DNA of 64,000 nt from Eutrigla gurnardus (lineage: Eukaryota > Chordata > Actinopteri > Perciformes > Triglidae), in NCBI GenBank assembly GCA_963514095.1, contig OY741276.1, positions 14,403,959-14,467,958 of the forward strand, in the 5' to 3' direction. Below the pieces are notes generated by a model. That model had not been told where the DNA came from. It made no database searches and saw only the letters and a list, made by a program, of their open reading frames with translations. The number at the start of each line of letters is the position of its first letter. Positions within the stretch are counted from its first letter, which is position 1. Below are positions 1-11,424 of the stretch, piece after piece. A program made the translations under genes and the position numbers.

Positions 1-776
1 AGCTGAAAATGGACACTGGTGCTCAGAAAGAAAAACGCTATATGGACCATAGTTATTCGTAATAATAGTTCTAATGTCAATGTTATAAATGAAGCTTAAA
101 ACTATTGGGTCCAGCCCTACAAGCCACACAACACTGTTCCAGCAGGGGAAAGTCCATGGACTTATAAAGAGAAAGCAGTGGGAGCGAGAGGGATGGTTCA
201 TCTGGAGGGGGGGATTTGTGTGTGGGTGTTGAAACACCAACCATCTTTCTCCAGAATCGCACACTCCATCTTTTTTAAATGTGCATGATGCTATTGATGT
301 AGTTTGAAAATCATAATGTAGTTCATGACCTCAAGTATTGTTTTAGTTTGTCAAGTTATGAAACGACTGCAAATCTTTGGATTAACAAGGATGTTTGGAA
401 AATACTTTACCTGCTTCTTTCAACTGTAGATTATGTATGATTGGTAGCTAGGCAAATACAAATGTTCTTCCTTTTTAAATACAAGAACTTGACAAAATCA
501 CATGATGCTTTCCACAGTGTCACATATTTAAAATAGACATCAGACAGACAGATATTAAGCAACGTTGAAAGCACGGGTGTGCTTGGAGTTCTGACACTCA
601 ACACCGAGCTGGAGCTCTCCTGACATTACACCTTTTCCTGTTTAAATATTCCATTTGTACAGTAGATTTGCCAATCTCAGTGTTTATTCAAGAGTACCCA
701 GCACTAACTGGGTGAATTTTGAAAATGCAGTGAAGTGTGCTGATATTAACGTGTCCTCTCTCTTCCTCTCCTCTAG
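1..776 (+). other. kcmf1: kcmf1 intron, 3' portion
   Basis: No coding signal was seen before the pyrimidine-rich acceptor ending in CTCTAG at 771-776. This is the 3' part of the intron that precedes the zinc-finger exon. I see no recognisable repeat or RNA gene in it. Confidence 0.8.
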
Positions 777-3465
777 ATCTGCCCCATATGCGCAGCGCTG
801 CCAGGTGGCGACCCGAATCATGTGACAGACGACTTTGCTGCTCATCTCACGCTTGAACACAGAGCACCCAGAGACTTGATATCCTTTTGAAATAGGAAAA
901 ACAGTTATGTGAAGATGAGCAGATATTTCAAGGTTTCTGCCTAGTTTGCATTGTTTATCATCACATGTTCTCCTGGCACGTCACAAACACAAATATGAAC
1001 GCACCTTCCTGCCAACTGCACAAGGCAGTAACAGTTGCCATAATGTGGTTGTGAAAGGGCATGTCTTATTTATTACTTAATTACCATGGCATCTTATTCG
1101 AACTTGAGGCTTTGCTGAATTATATTAGCCAGTTATTATATTCCAGAAATGCATAATCATTCCTGTGAATTGTCTGGGTTGTTAAACACGGTGCACATGG
1201 TTCTGGAGAGCCACTTAAAGGAGGACTTCTCAAGGTTTTGTTATGTTTCAAATAGTATGAAGGGTTGAAATGGCAGCGTCTCTTTGCCCGTCAGGAATGT
1301 GAGTTGCCCTCTGGGAAGACTCAGAGTGCTGCTGATGCAGTCTATTCATACTGTGCTTTGAATAAATGCTGCTGTGAAAACAAAACATGCAAAAATCTAG
1401 TTAAATGAAACGCAGACAGAGCTGGTGCATCCTTAGCTAAGGCCATAGCTTTTGTTCGTGGGCTACTCAGTGTGGTGTATTATCTATGTGATTGTGTTGC
1501 ACAGTATAGGATAGTAGAAAAGTATTGCGATACCCCGCTTTGAAAAACTGTATGATACGCTGTTTTATTAGTAGCAATATTTTTTGTGGGTCGGCACAAA
1601 AAAGTCCTATTTGATGTGATAATTAGTTCCAAATTTGACGTTAACAATCAAGAAAATCACAGACTCAAGTATAGGGGACCTCAGATTACTGTATACCGTG
1701 TAGATTTTTTTAAATAATTGTTTTTTATTTGAATTAATAGGAATAATTTTAAGTTCTATTTTCTCTATATAATATTTATCTTTGAGTTTTGGACAGTTGT
1801 TTGGATTTTGAAGTGGAATCAAAAACTTCAATGTGTTGTTGCACCACTATGCTCTGGTTGTGTTCCTTAACGGCATGCTTCACGACGAGTCCAGTGGGGT
1901 GCGGCATGTGAGGAGGATGTTTCACCCTGGCCGTGGGTTGGGGGGTCCACGGGCCCGCAGATCTAACATGCACTTCACCAGCAGCACCACAGGGGGGCTC
2001 TCCACCAGCCAGAGCTCCTCACAGAGCTCCAACTACAGCAGAGAGGCCATGGACCCCATAGCAGGTCAGTAACACAAAACACACACACACACACGGTGAC
2101 ACGTATGATACAGGCTTCCGCTGAGTAACACGGCTGCAGAACAAGAAGCTGTGGAGCCTGATGTAGGTCAGACTAACAAATATATGCTTGTTCTCAGTAC
2201 AGTCAGGCAGAAAACTATCACATTCAGGATCATCCAGCTACAACTGAGACGAAACAATGGTGCTCAGTCCTACAATCAGGCGTTTGGTACTCGGACACCT
2301 TTTAATAAATTCATATGTGGCAATTCCTTGTTTATCCTGTTCCCAATTTTAATTTGGTTCAGAGCTTGGCATTGGTCGTGTCAGCTCCAGCTGTGCCATA
2401 ATAAGGGTCCCTGTTCAGTCCGCCTCACAAACAGCTCCTCACTAATGGCCAGCTATACCTGCTGGGCCATTGACCTGGCTGGTCGGGTTTTAGTCTCCAA
2501 ACCTCACCACTGAGCGTCATCATATTCAACGTTGAGTTATAGTAGATCAGAGGCAGCACAGCGTCCTACATATGATGCGTCGTCGTTCTGTGCTCCTGGT
2601 TATGATCATCATTTCTTGTCTTTACTGTCTTCTTCCTCCAGAGCTCCTGTCACAGTTGTCAGGGGTGAGGCGTTCGGCGGGCGGACAGCTCAGCTCGGGC
2701 CCCTCGGCGTCCCAGCTCCAACAGCTTCAGATGCAGCTCCAGTTGGAGCGTCAGCAGGCCCAGGCAGCGCGTCAGCAGTTGGAGACGGCCCGAAATGCCA
2801 CTCGGGGCGGCGGACGAGCCAATGCAATCCTCAATACCAATTCAGCCGCCACGAACTCCAACTCCAGCGCCAACCACAATACCAACCCCAGTCCAAACCC
2901 GGGTCCAACTGAGTCCAACACACAGCATACTGCACATAGCTCCCAGTTTCTACTCAGCAGGTGGGACTTATTTCTTTAACGTCCCTTGTACTGTGCAGTA
3001 CTGTGACTATTTTAAGCTGTCCTTTTATTCTCTGCCACAAGATTTGTTATCCATCTATTCTCATTACTGTCATTACCATCATCTGTTACATGATCCACTC
3101 ACCGTTGTCTCATTACTGTTCAATCTCTGTACTGCAGGCTGAGCGAACCGCGGTTGTCGGAAGCAGAGCGGCAGGCGTGCGAGGCCCAGTGGGCCGACAG
3201 GAGCTTGTTTGTGACGGAGCTGCTGCTGTCCACGCTGCTGCCCGACGAGGACGCCTCGGCCTCCTCCTCGGAAGACGAGGACGACTGTCACGGTTCGTTG
3301 CGGAACTTCGCTGACTTCGAGGCCATGGGCTGTGTTGAGGTCATGACCTTGGATGTGGCGCTGGAGAACCTCAACCTCAAAGAGATGACCCCGGCTACCA
3401 AGACGACGAAAACGACGACTAAAACAGCACCAACGAAGAAAGAGCCTCCCGCGCCGCCCCTTTGA
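777..3465 (+). CDS. kcmf1: E3 ubiquitin-protein ligase KCMF1, 3' part (last four coding exons)
   Basis: KCMF1 is a RING-type E3 ubiquitin ligase with an N-terminal ZZ-type and a Di19-type zinc-binding region. The coding exons seen are 777-878, 1884-2064, 2642-2960 and 3138-3465 (TGA). Together they give 930 nt in one frame, so 309 residues plus stop. The first encodes the second zinc-finger half (ICPICAALPGGDP, then TDDFAAHLTLEH), almost identical to the mammalian protein. The second gives DESSGVRHVRRMFHPGRG. The third gives ELLSQLSGVRRSAGG and a Gln-rich coiled coil (LQQLQMQLQLERQQAQAAR), followed by an Asn/Ser/Thr-rich linker unlike that of mammals. The last holds ADRSLFVTELLLSTLL, an acidic Ser/Asp/Glu stretch, DVALENLNLKE and a Pro-rich end PPAPPL. 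The ZZ finger and the start codon lie left of the window. The junction 878/1884 is an AT-AC intron. Identification is very secure. Confidence 0.96.
879..1883 (+). other. kcmf1: U12-type AT-AC intron of kcmf1
   Basis: The upstream exon ends with codons for ArgAspLeu at 878 and the next exon resumes with AspGluSerSerGly at 1884, exactly as in the mammalian protein. No GT-AG pair fits this junction. The intron begins ATATCCTTTT, the U12 AT-AC 5' splice-site consensus. It contains TTCCTTAAC at 1863-1871, the U12 branch-site consensus, and ends in AC at 1882-1883, about 13 nt after the branch-site adenines. All three signals fit minor-spliceosome removal. Length is 1005 nt. Confidence 0.92.
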
Positions 3466-4720
3466 TGACATGGCTACTCCCTCCCCTCAAACCACCATTG
3501 TACGTGGCTGACTGCCGAGTCGGTCCAACAGCCAATGGATGACAAAAAAGACTGCAGTTCTTTTTGGCTTTGTTTTATTATTATTTTTTCTCAGTGATTG
3601 TCATTTCAGCTCTGTCGCGCCCCACTCAACCCCATGTTTATTACGTTGTGTACATTGAATAAAAGTAGTGAGACGAGAGAATGTGAAAGCAAGCAAGCGT
3701 GGTGGGTGCGTGAGAGAAAGGAAAAATGACTATATAAATATATTATAGAAAAATCTATATGAAAGTTGATAATCAATTCCACATAACCCACGTTTCTTCT
3801 AGCAGACGAGCAAAGTGTAGTTTAGCCATTTTTTTTAAGAGACAAAACGTGTCACACACTCACCCATGGAGAGGAGGCAGACGGAAACCTCTCCGGTAAA
3901 AACGCTGCTGTGTATTTATAGTTATTAATTAAAGAAGTGCTCGGATGGTTTACCACAACTTAAGCATGAGCTTAAAATCACCATGTGCCCATTTTTAACT
4001 GCACAGTCACTAGATGGGGAGGTCTTTCTCTTTTGTTCAGACACCTGAGTAACTGTAAATGAATGGTGCTGAGTGCCACACCTCTGGCATTTCTGCACCA
4101 CACACACACACACACACACGCAAAAACAGACTGATAGCCGCGGTCGGTTACATTCATGTCCACTCAACGCCCCTACCCCTTGTGTGACATCACCTGTTTT
4201 GGGTCATGTGACCTTGCTTTATATAGACTGTGGGCACTTTGGTTTTGAATTATATCCAGTGTCCATTTGTGTACACTACAGATGCTCTACATAAAGGAGC
4301 TACACAACGTAGAGGCAAACAGAGATTAAACTCTTAAATCTCTTCAGTGTGACTGTTTTCAGGCCTTTTCTAACATGGAAGAAACACAACCTGGTCTTCA
4401 TATGGTTGTTTTTTTTTTGTTGTTTTTTTATGTCCCCCTCCCCCCCCTCTCTTATCGAAGACCAGACGCTACCTTCTCAAGCTTCCCGTGATCTGAAATT
4501 AATCTTCTCTCCATTACTCATGAATGCAAAGATTACTCATGTGACTCAAAGGAGAGAATCATGTATTGCTCTTTCCATTTATTTCTCTCAGTCAAAAAGA
4601 TCTTTGTATGCCTCCACTGCTACCTGAAGAAATGCAATGTATGTTTTTGGCTCAGCGAACAAGCCAAATCACAGGGTAAACCTTTCAGTTTCGAGGACAA
4701 TAAAATGTTTTGGATGGAAA
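3466..4720 (+). other. kcmf1: kcmf1 3' untranslated region with two candidate poly(A) signals
   Basis: Non-coding sequence follows the kcmf1 stop codon. AATAAA occurs at 3658-3663, giving a short UTR of about 200 nt, and at 4699-4704. A GT-rich stretch lies about 40 nt downstream of the second (near 4745), as expected for a cleavage site, so I place the end near 4720. A short CA repeat sits at about 4089-4110. The UTR extent is inferred, not shown by transcript data. Confidence 0.55.
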
Positions 4721-7380
4721 TTAACTAACCCAATCCTGCTCTCTGGTTTGTGTTTTTACTTAAAGAAAATTAAGTAAAATGTATTTTTACTTTACATTTT
4801 TTTCTCACTTGCTAACTTGTTGGTGAGCATGTACACTCTATGGTCAAAATAAACACCTATCTTACAGGTCGCATTCAATCTCAATTAGTGTTGTCACCTC
4901 CTGATGCATGTCCTCATTTACTGAATGAACATGCTAAATAAACTACAGCTGCACTGAATGAAGGATGACAGAAGGCCGTTAAATTGAGTATCTGGTGGTC
5001 CACCAACCACTTTCTAATTCACTATGAAAATACAAAATGTTTTAAAAAAATGCCGGAGTGTAGAACAAAGAGTTAAAATAGACCTTGTTTATAATTTAAA
5101 AAAATTATCACTTACCAAGCAACCAAGATGTGACCCAACAAACATGGAGAGCAGTTACTACAAACTAAAGGTCACGCCACAACTTACTGCACACAGGTAT
5201 TTATCACAGTGACACAAAATATAACCGAACAAGTAGAGTCAAACATGGTGTGGTGGAAAGACGGGGGAAACGAGCTGTAGAGAAGACGCCACGACCCTGA
5301 CCTGCCTACCAAGATGGCTGACTAACCTATAGGCGACTGTAACACATTGAAGCATACCCCCACGCAGGATTACCACCGAAAATAAGTAAGGCTAAATAAT
5401 AACAAACCTAGTCAGCGGGCTCTGAACAGTTCCCAAGCTGCTGAAGCAGTTAGCAAGTCAAACGAGATGACCTCTACATTCAACTTCTGTGAACGGACTT
5501 CTACTTCTTCTTTGGTGTTTATTGGCGGTTGGCAAACTAAGGCCCGTTACCACCAACAAAAACACAAAATTATAATATAGGCTATATCTTTCCCCAAGAT
5601 CCCTGGCAATGTTATTCCATGATGTTTTGCCTTCCTTGACTTCAAACGATGGTTTCTCTCATTGTATTGCCTCCAATGAAGTCGAACATGTTCCACTGTC
5701 TCTGGTTGGTTACAATTCTCAGTAGGGAGTTTGCCTATTTTATGTCATGTGTGATTGAGACGACCAATTCTCAGAAGAATTATGTTGTTTTCCACATCTG
5801 GTCTTCTGACGGCCGGTCGGGGAAGTAAAGTGTTCGAAAATAAGCATGAATTCAGCCCAGAGTTTGCACAATTCCAGGTTGCTTCTTTGCTAGTAGGCCC
5901 TATAGAAAAAACAACAACAACTGGCATTTACTTTTAGATCTATTGAAACATTATAAAAATAATTTCAATATTTACTTACACTAGTAAATGGACAAAGGAG
6001 AGGGCCAAACAACCTCAAATTCAATTAAATTACGTTTTACCCAGCATGTAGAAGAAGAAAAAGGGCCTACATCTAACGAATGTGTTTTTATCACTTTACA
6101 GCCAAAAAGGCATTAAACGTGTTAGTAAACCTGCTTTCAGCAACATGATTCTCCGCGTGTGAGAAAAACAGTCCTAAAAGGATGCGACTGTCACTTAAAA
6201 ACAGAAGGGTTGATATAATTACCTTCGCTACATGCCACAAATTACACTTGAAAGTCACTCTCAACCTCAAACTGGGTTTAAGTGGACTTCCAGCCCAATC
6301 TTAAGGGTTTGTGCAGGAGCCACATTCCAGCTTTCTGTTCTCAATTAGGATGAACACAATAAACCACAAATAAAGAAACCAAGATGAACAAACAGGCTAT
6401 CTCACAAAAGCAGGACAATGTCTCTGCTTCCGAAAACACCGTAAACCCCCGTGACTGCAGGGACTTTATGGTTTTCCATTTGTTGTCGGTTACTGATTCA
6501 ACCGACATGAAATGGAAGCCATTATCCCCTTGAACCTAAATGGTGTCACTTGCTGTGTGTCAGCCTCAAACCGGCATTTTTTTCAGCGTTCCTGTAGAGA
6601 CTTCCTAAATTAAACCCAGCACAGACAGCCCCCAGTGCTGGGAAACTTAAAAGTGAAATCTGTGCCAAGTCGCTGAATTATTATCTGAGCTAAAAAAAAA
6701 GAAAAGAAAAAAAAAAAACCTTAAATAACAGCAGCCTGAAAAGATCTGGCACATTCATTCAGTCCTTTAAAGAGGTCGGTTGCTGTAGGAAACCAAATGC
6801 ATGCATGAAATCGGGGGGGAAATGAAACACACATCCACAACACTGAATGTTTTAGGGCACAGCGATATATGGTAAATGTATACCAAAATAAAATAAATGT
6901 ATTTTAATATTATATTCCATGCCAGTATATCCGCCTAAGTGCAACATACCTTTATTAAATCAGCCATATAGCCCTAAAATAGGGAAATGCATAGGCTATT
7001 GGATTAAAATTACAACCTGGCAACATGTTTGGCAATCAATGAACAACCTTATTCTTTTGTCTTGTATTTATCTGATGTCATGAGGACATACAATATACAT
7101 GGTGATAAAAAGCTAAATTATATCATGTTGCTGCACATACAGTGTATGTTTTATAAGATGTGATACAATGTATTATTATTATTATAGTATAGTATTATAG
7201 TTTGTAGTGAGCATCATACACATCTTTCAAAAAAAAAAAAAAAAAAAGACACAACTCGGTGGAATTTAGGTATTCTTTGTAATTTTAATTCCCATAATTT
7301 AGTTTAAATGCAGACATCTTTTCCCCCCCACTAAAATCTTAAATAAAACATTACAGTACGATATATGCAAATCAGAAGAG
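4721..7380. other. intergenic region between convergent kcmf1 and slc20a2
   Basis: AT-rich DNA with no supported gene. It holds a poly(A) tract at 7229-7247 and A-rich stretches near 6690-6717. At 5498-5580 there is a TTCTTCTTTGG-plus-TTGGCGGTTGGC segment resembling the end of a common fish DNA transposon, with a partly complementary TTCTTCTTC-type end (reverse strand) near 6046-6064. That suggests an old non-autonomous element of about 570 bp, but it is too degraded to name. No RNA gene was seen. Confidence 0.5.
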
Positions 7381-7644
7381 CTTTTAAGATTTTGTAGAAG
7401 CAGGCTACAGTTTATTTAGACTTTTTATTCATTTTTTTTTCTACTTTTTGAAGGATCGGACAGTTAAATAGCAGTAAACAGTAAAAAGACAACACAGAGC
7501 TGTAAAGCCTGCAGGCCAGCCACGGAGCACATTCTATTACAAAAACAAACCAGAAAGAAACTAGAGACAGCACGCCACATCCAGATGAAGGGTTTGAAGC
7601 GTTGGCCTCCTCCACCTCTGTGAGGTGGCGCTAGCTCCGCACAA

Positions 7645-7660
7645 ACAGGAGGGGGCGCTA
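7645..7660 (+). promoter_or_regulatory. CTCF-like motif
   Basis: ACAGGAGGGGGCGCTA resembles the CTCF core (CCASYAGRKGGCRS), with its G-rich core and GGCGC end intact. It lies in the CpG-richer block near the 3' end of slc20a2. Motif resemblance only. Confidence 0.35.
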
Positions 7661-7881
7661 TTACACCAAGATAGGCGGAGCAACGCGACCACAGTGACAG
7701 CAATGTAGTTTGCGCCTTCATAAGAAAGGGCTTGTTTTGCACATTCAGGGAGAAAAGGATCGGCACCTTGCATTTCTCCACGACGAGGTCACAAACACGG
7801 TTAGAATGCAGTAGAAGCGCAGCGACTCCGATCAGGACGCCGATGCTGTCCCTCTCTACAGGGAGGGGAAGTGTCGGACTA

Positions 7882-7894
7882 CGCCGCCTAGTGG
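7882..7894 (-). promoter_or_regulatory. CTCF-like motif, opposite orientation
   Basis: The minus strand reads CCACTAGGCGGCG, which matches the CTCF core consensus with one clear mismatch. It faces the motif at 7645-7660 from about 220 bp away. Motif resemblance only. Confidence 0.4.
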
Positions 7895-8257
7895 CCGTGC
7901 TCATAGACAACCAAAAGATAAAGGATTGGTTTAGGCTCGGATTTAATTAACACGATTTAATGATCTAAATTATATTTTTTGGGGGGGCTTTAATATATAA
8001 GTAGCAATGCAAGTTGCTTAAGTGTAAATTTGAGGGTTCAGAAATATTAAAGACCACCAGTAGACGACGTTCACTTCCCCTCCCTGTTTTGAACAGTGCG
8101 TCCCTTTTGGCCTATCAGTACTGAGAATGCATGGGCAAAAAAAATAAAAAATAAAAAAATGACTGCGAGTTAAAAAAAGGGAGGGGTGGGGGCTGAGCAA
8201 GGTGAGACAGCACAAACCAGATCCGTCTGAAACATGCTGGCTGACCTCAGTCCAGAA

Positions 8258-8278
8258 TGACGTCATAATGATGCAAAT
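8258..8278 (+). promoter_or_regulatory. CRE palindrome next to an octamer motif
   Basis: TGACGTCA (8258-8265) is a full palindromic cAMP-response element. Five bases later, ATGCAAAT (8271-8278) is an exact POU/octamer site. Such a pair is uncommon by chance in AT-rich DNA, but no function is shown. Confidence 0.35.
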
Positions 8279-8335
8279 GAGCTGGGGTTCTCCTGTTCTA
8301 GACAGCAGGATATGAATGTATCATTTACATAAACA

Positions 8336-8375
8336 GATTATTTGGTTAGCATTGCAACATGCTAACCAAATAATC
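8336..8375. repeat. perfect 17-bp inverted repeat (hairpin) with 6-nt loop
   Basis: GATTATTTGGTTAGCAT (8336-8352) is followed by a six-base spacer and its exact reverse complement (8359-8375). It lies in the region assigned to the long slc20a2 3' UTR. Confidence 0.9.
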
Positions 8376-11300
8376 ATTGTTTCATCTGTGTATCTAGGGT
8401 CGCATGCAGACTCATTTTAGAATATGAACAAAATTATAAGCAGATGGCATATAAAAATGATAAAATGTGCTTTTTTTAAAATAAAGAATTTAACAGTTGC
8501 TTTAAAGACAATGGGGGGATGTAGATGTTTGGATTTACTTTTTTTATACGCACAAAGACAATTTGAACCCACCAGCTCCAGCCCCCCCCCCATGAAGAGT
8601 GAAAGGGTATGAGCTTCAAGAGTGTTTACCTGCCAAAAACAAGGAAACAAATGTCCTCACGGTCCAGCTACCGACTTTACGACTTCAATGTCTCGACTAA
8701 GACGTCGCCTGCAGCGAGCATCCTCCTGCTCTCGCAGCTCATGATCGAAAAGCAGTTGGGAAACAAAATTACAAAGTGTTTTCATCTAAAAAATTCCAAA
8801 AAAATAAAAATGGTAATTTAAAAATCTGATCTATTGGCAACTGACACGTCAATCTACATGTTAGAAGAACACACGGGGCTTACAGGAAATGTGGCACATG
8901 GCACCGGCGAGACGAGATCACGTCTTTCTCGGGATCGCGTTTTTTTTCCCCTCAGTTTCCCCGCCAACCCTCCACGACGTGTCCTCCAAAAAGTGTCTGG
9001 AAGCTCAACCAGGTTCAAACTCAGATATGGTAGAAAAATATATAGTCTTGATGAAATTTCTGTAGTCATTCTCTTCATTACTGAATTGCACCCATACATG
9101 TAGTGTCAACACGTTGTAGTAGCAGTGTAAAGTGACAGGGATCATGATTAGCACTACTATTACAACAACAACAACAACAATAACAACAACAAAAAACAAA
9201 ACGAGTCATCGCGTGCACACTTGTTCTCGCTCTCTCTCTTTCTCTAGACACTTCAGGTTAATTTTTTTTACTTGCACTTAAAAATTCATGGTTAATAGTT
9301 TGTCTTTCATTGGCATCATTAGGCAACAGGTTGTTTTTTTTTTTTTCCAGATACTCTACAACAATGGTTACGATGTAAACACCACAGTCCTTAATTATTT
9401 TTGCTGTATCTGCACAAAGTAAAACACAATGTTACAAAGGCAAGTGGCTACTTAAGCATAGATTTGTTCACGAGAAAGAAAACAGAAAAAAAAAAATGTA
9501 ATTAGGAAACACCACAAGAAGAAAAAAAAAAAGAAGGAAAACCTGGCATTGAGTTTGTTCAAATAAAAATAGCTTTAGACTTTGTTCATCTACAGGTCAG
9601 GTGACCCTGTTAAAAAGCTGGTGATGATCAGTACCATAATGCAACCCCCACCCCCACCCCTACTATTTCATTCTAAAATAAGGATGATATTTCCGTGACA
9701 CCTGGAAACGCCCCACGGGCGTAGCTTCAGCCCCAAACTTGACCCTATGATATCTCCCAAATCTTTAGCACAGAAATACGGGTCGTCAGCAGACTAAACG
9801 CTTCTACACTTCAAAACAACGACGGGCCCATGTTGAGCAGCTACACGTTCTGCTCGGACCTGTTTTCTGTCCGCCTCTGCATACCCGGCTGGGTTATACT
9901 ACGATGAGTTTGATATGACACATATGGCCGTCTGACATGACGAGGCTGACCAGGGGTATGAGCCAGAGACCCTGGACGAAGACATGGAGTCTGACCGGCG
10001 AAACAGGACAGGAGGTCTGAAGACTGGACAGTGCAGAGGTCCGTCATTGGCAGGGAGCTTCAACATGAGGAGACATCTCCAGCAGCTGAGCTCGTTTTAT
10101 GAAAACAAAAGGCAAGCAGATGAAGATATGTGAACGTTTCATGGGACCTTACTGGTTTCGGTTCGGTTCGGTTTGACCTCATTTCGCTATAAAATATCTC
10201 GAGTATCCCCAAAGAAGGAGAGATTTTAACTACAGAACTGTCTGTAAATACTGTTGATTTTACCGATATGATAAAATAATTGTTCTCCGTTATGAACGGG
10301 GGTCACTACTTGACATTTGAATACCGCTTTCCAATCAATATACTTCTGCTAACCTACAGGGGGGGGAAACGGCAGCCTGTCAAGTGTGTGTTCGATGTAA
10401 CACACGTATAATATGACATCACGAAGAGATGCAGAGCGCCTTCCTCTGGACTATGTTAAAAACAAACCATGACCAACTTGTGTCGTACCCCCCCCCCCCC
10501 CCCCCAACCACTCTTTAAGGACAGTATTTACAGTACAAATTACAGTATATTACATCATTAAAAGATCCATCCCTAAAAAACAGAGGAACTCTTGACAATA
10601 ATCAACTCTTTAGCAAATCAGGGTTCTGTGGTATCATTTGAAAAAAAAAAAAAAAAAAAAAAAAGAGCAGAGCGACAGTTCCAGCAGCCCTCTCTGAGGC
10701 GTCCTTTCCATTTGGCCCTCGTTGTACCTGGCTAGCATGTTAAAAGTGAGATGATGGATGGGTTGGTTTACCACACGCACATCTTCCTTTTCTTTTTTTA
10801 AACTTTAAAGCAAGCTGCAATACAACAAATCACACTCAATCCAATACACCTATATGTACAGGGGTTTTTTTTTCCTGGCATTTTGTGAACATATAATAAT
10901 AATGATCACAACGATGCTGCCTGGGATTGCTGGCAGAATAGTGTTTGCAGTTTAGGTGTGCTGTTTATTTTCCTAAAATCTGACTTTTTGGCTGTTGTTT
11001 TTTTGTTTGTTTTTTTAAATGAAGAAACAGAAAATGGCCGTAAAGAAGAGTCACTGGAAATCTGCCTACTGCTGTCATATGTACAGCAGATTGAACGGTA
11101 CGGTCACACGTTTTCTTATGCACCCGAAAGAAGAGAATAAATAAAAACCCATCAGACACTCAAAACAGATCTCTGGACTACAGAGCCAGGCAGCAAATGA
11201 ACCAACCCTCCTCACATCCACAGTACAACCAAGTCCGTCTGTAAACCTCTGCAGCTTCCTCTCTCCTCCTCCTCCCCGTCACCCTTGCCCCTTTCCTCTC

Positions 11301-11424
11301 TTCATTTCCTACTTCTTTATCCGCACCCCTGACACTCGAGCTATGATTTTTCTTTTTACCCAAGCTTCCCTCTCTCTTTCTCTGACTCTCCCCCTCCTCG
11401 GTTCTCCCTCCGAGCCGTGCGCCC

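Larger units (their letters stand above)
7382..11424 (-). other. slc20a2: slc20a2 3' untranslated region (probable long form)
   Basis: Non-coding sequence follows the slc20a2 stop codon on the minus strand. Sense-strand AATAAA signals lie at 10964-10969, giving a UTR of about 460 nt, and as a pair at 7424-7429 and 7411-7416, giving about 4 kb. The stretch contains homopolymers (C-run 10490-10505, A-run 10640-10663) and an AAC-rich tract near 9160-9195. It also includes a CpG-richer block at about 7600-7910. Which poly(A) site is used cannot be told from sequence. Confidence 0.4.

Noticed and set aside
7464..7910. 148-codon minus-strand open frame in the CpG-rich block near the slc20a2 3' end
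   Set aside because: No recognisable domain, hydrophobic and Cys-rich low-complexity composition, no splice or promoter context, and it lies in the likely long 3' UTR; it may just be open by chance in GC-rich DNA.
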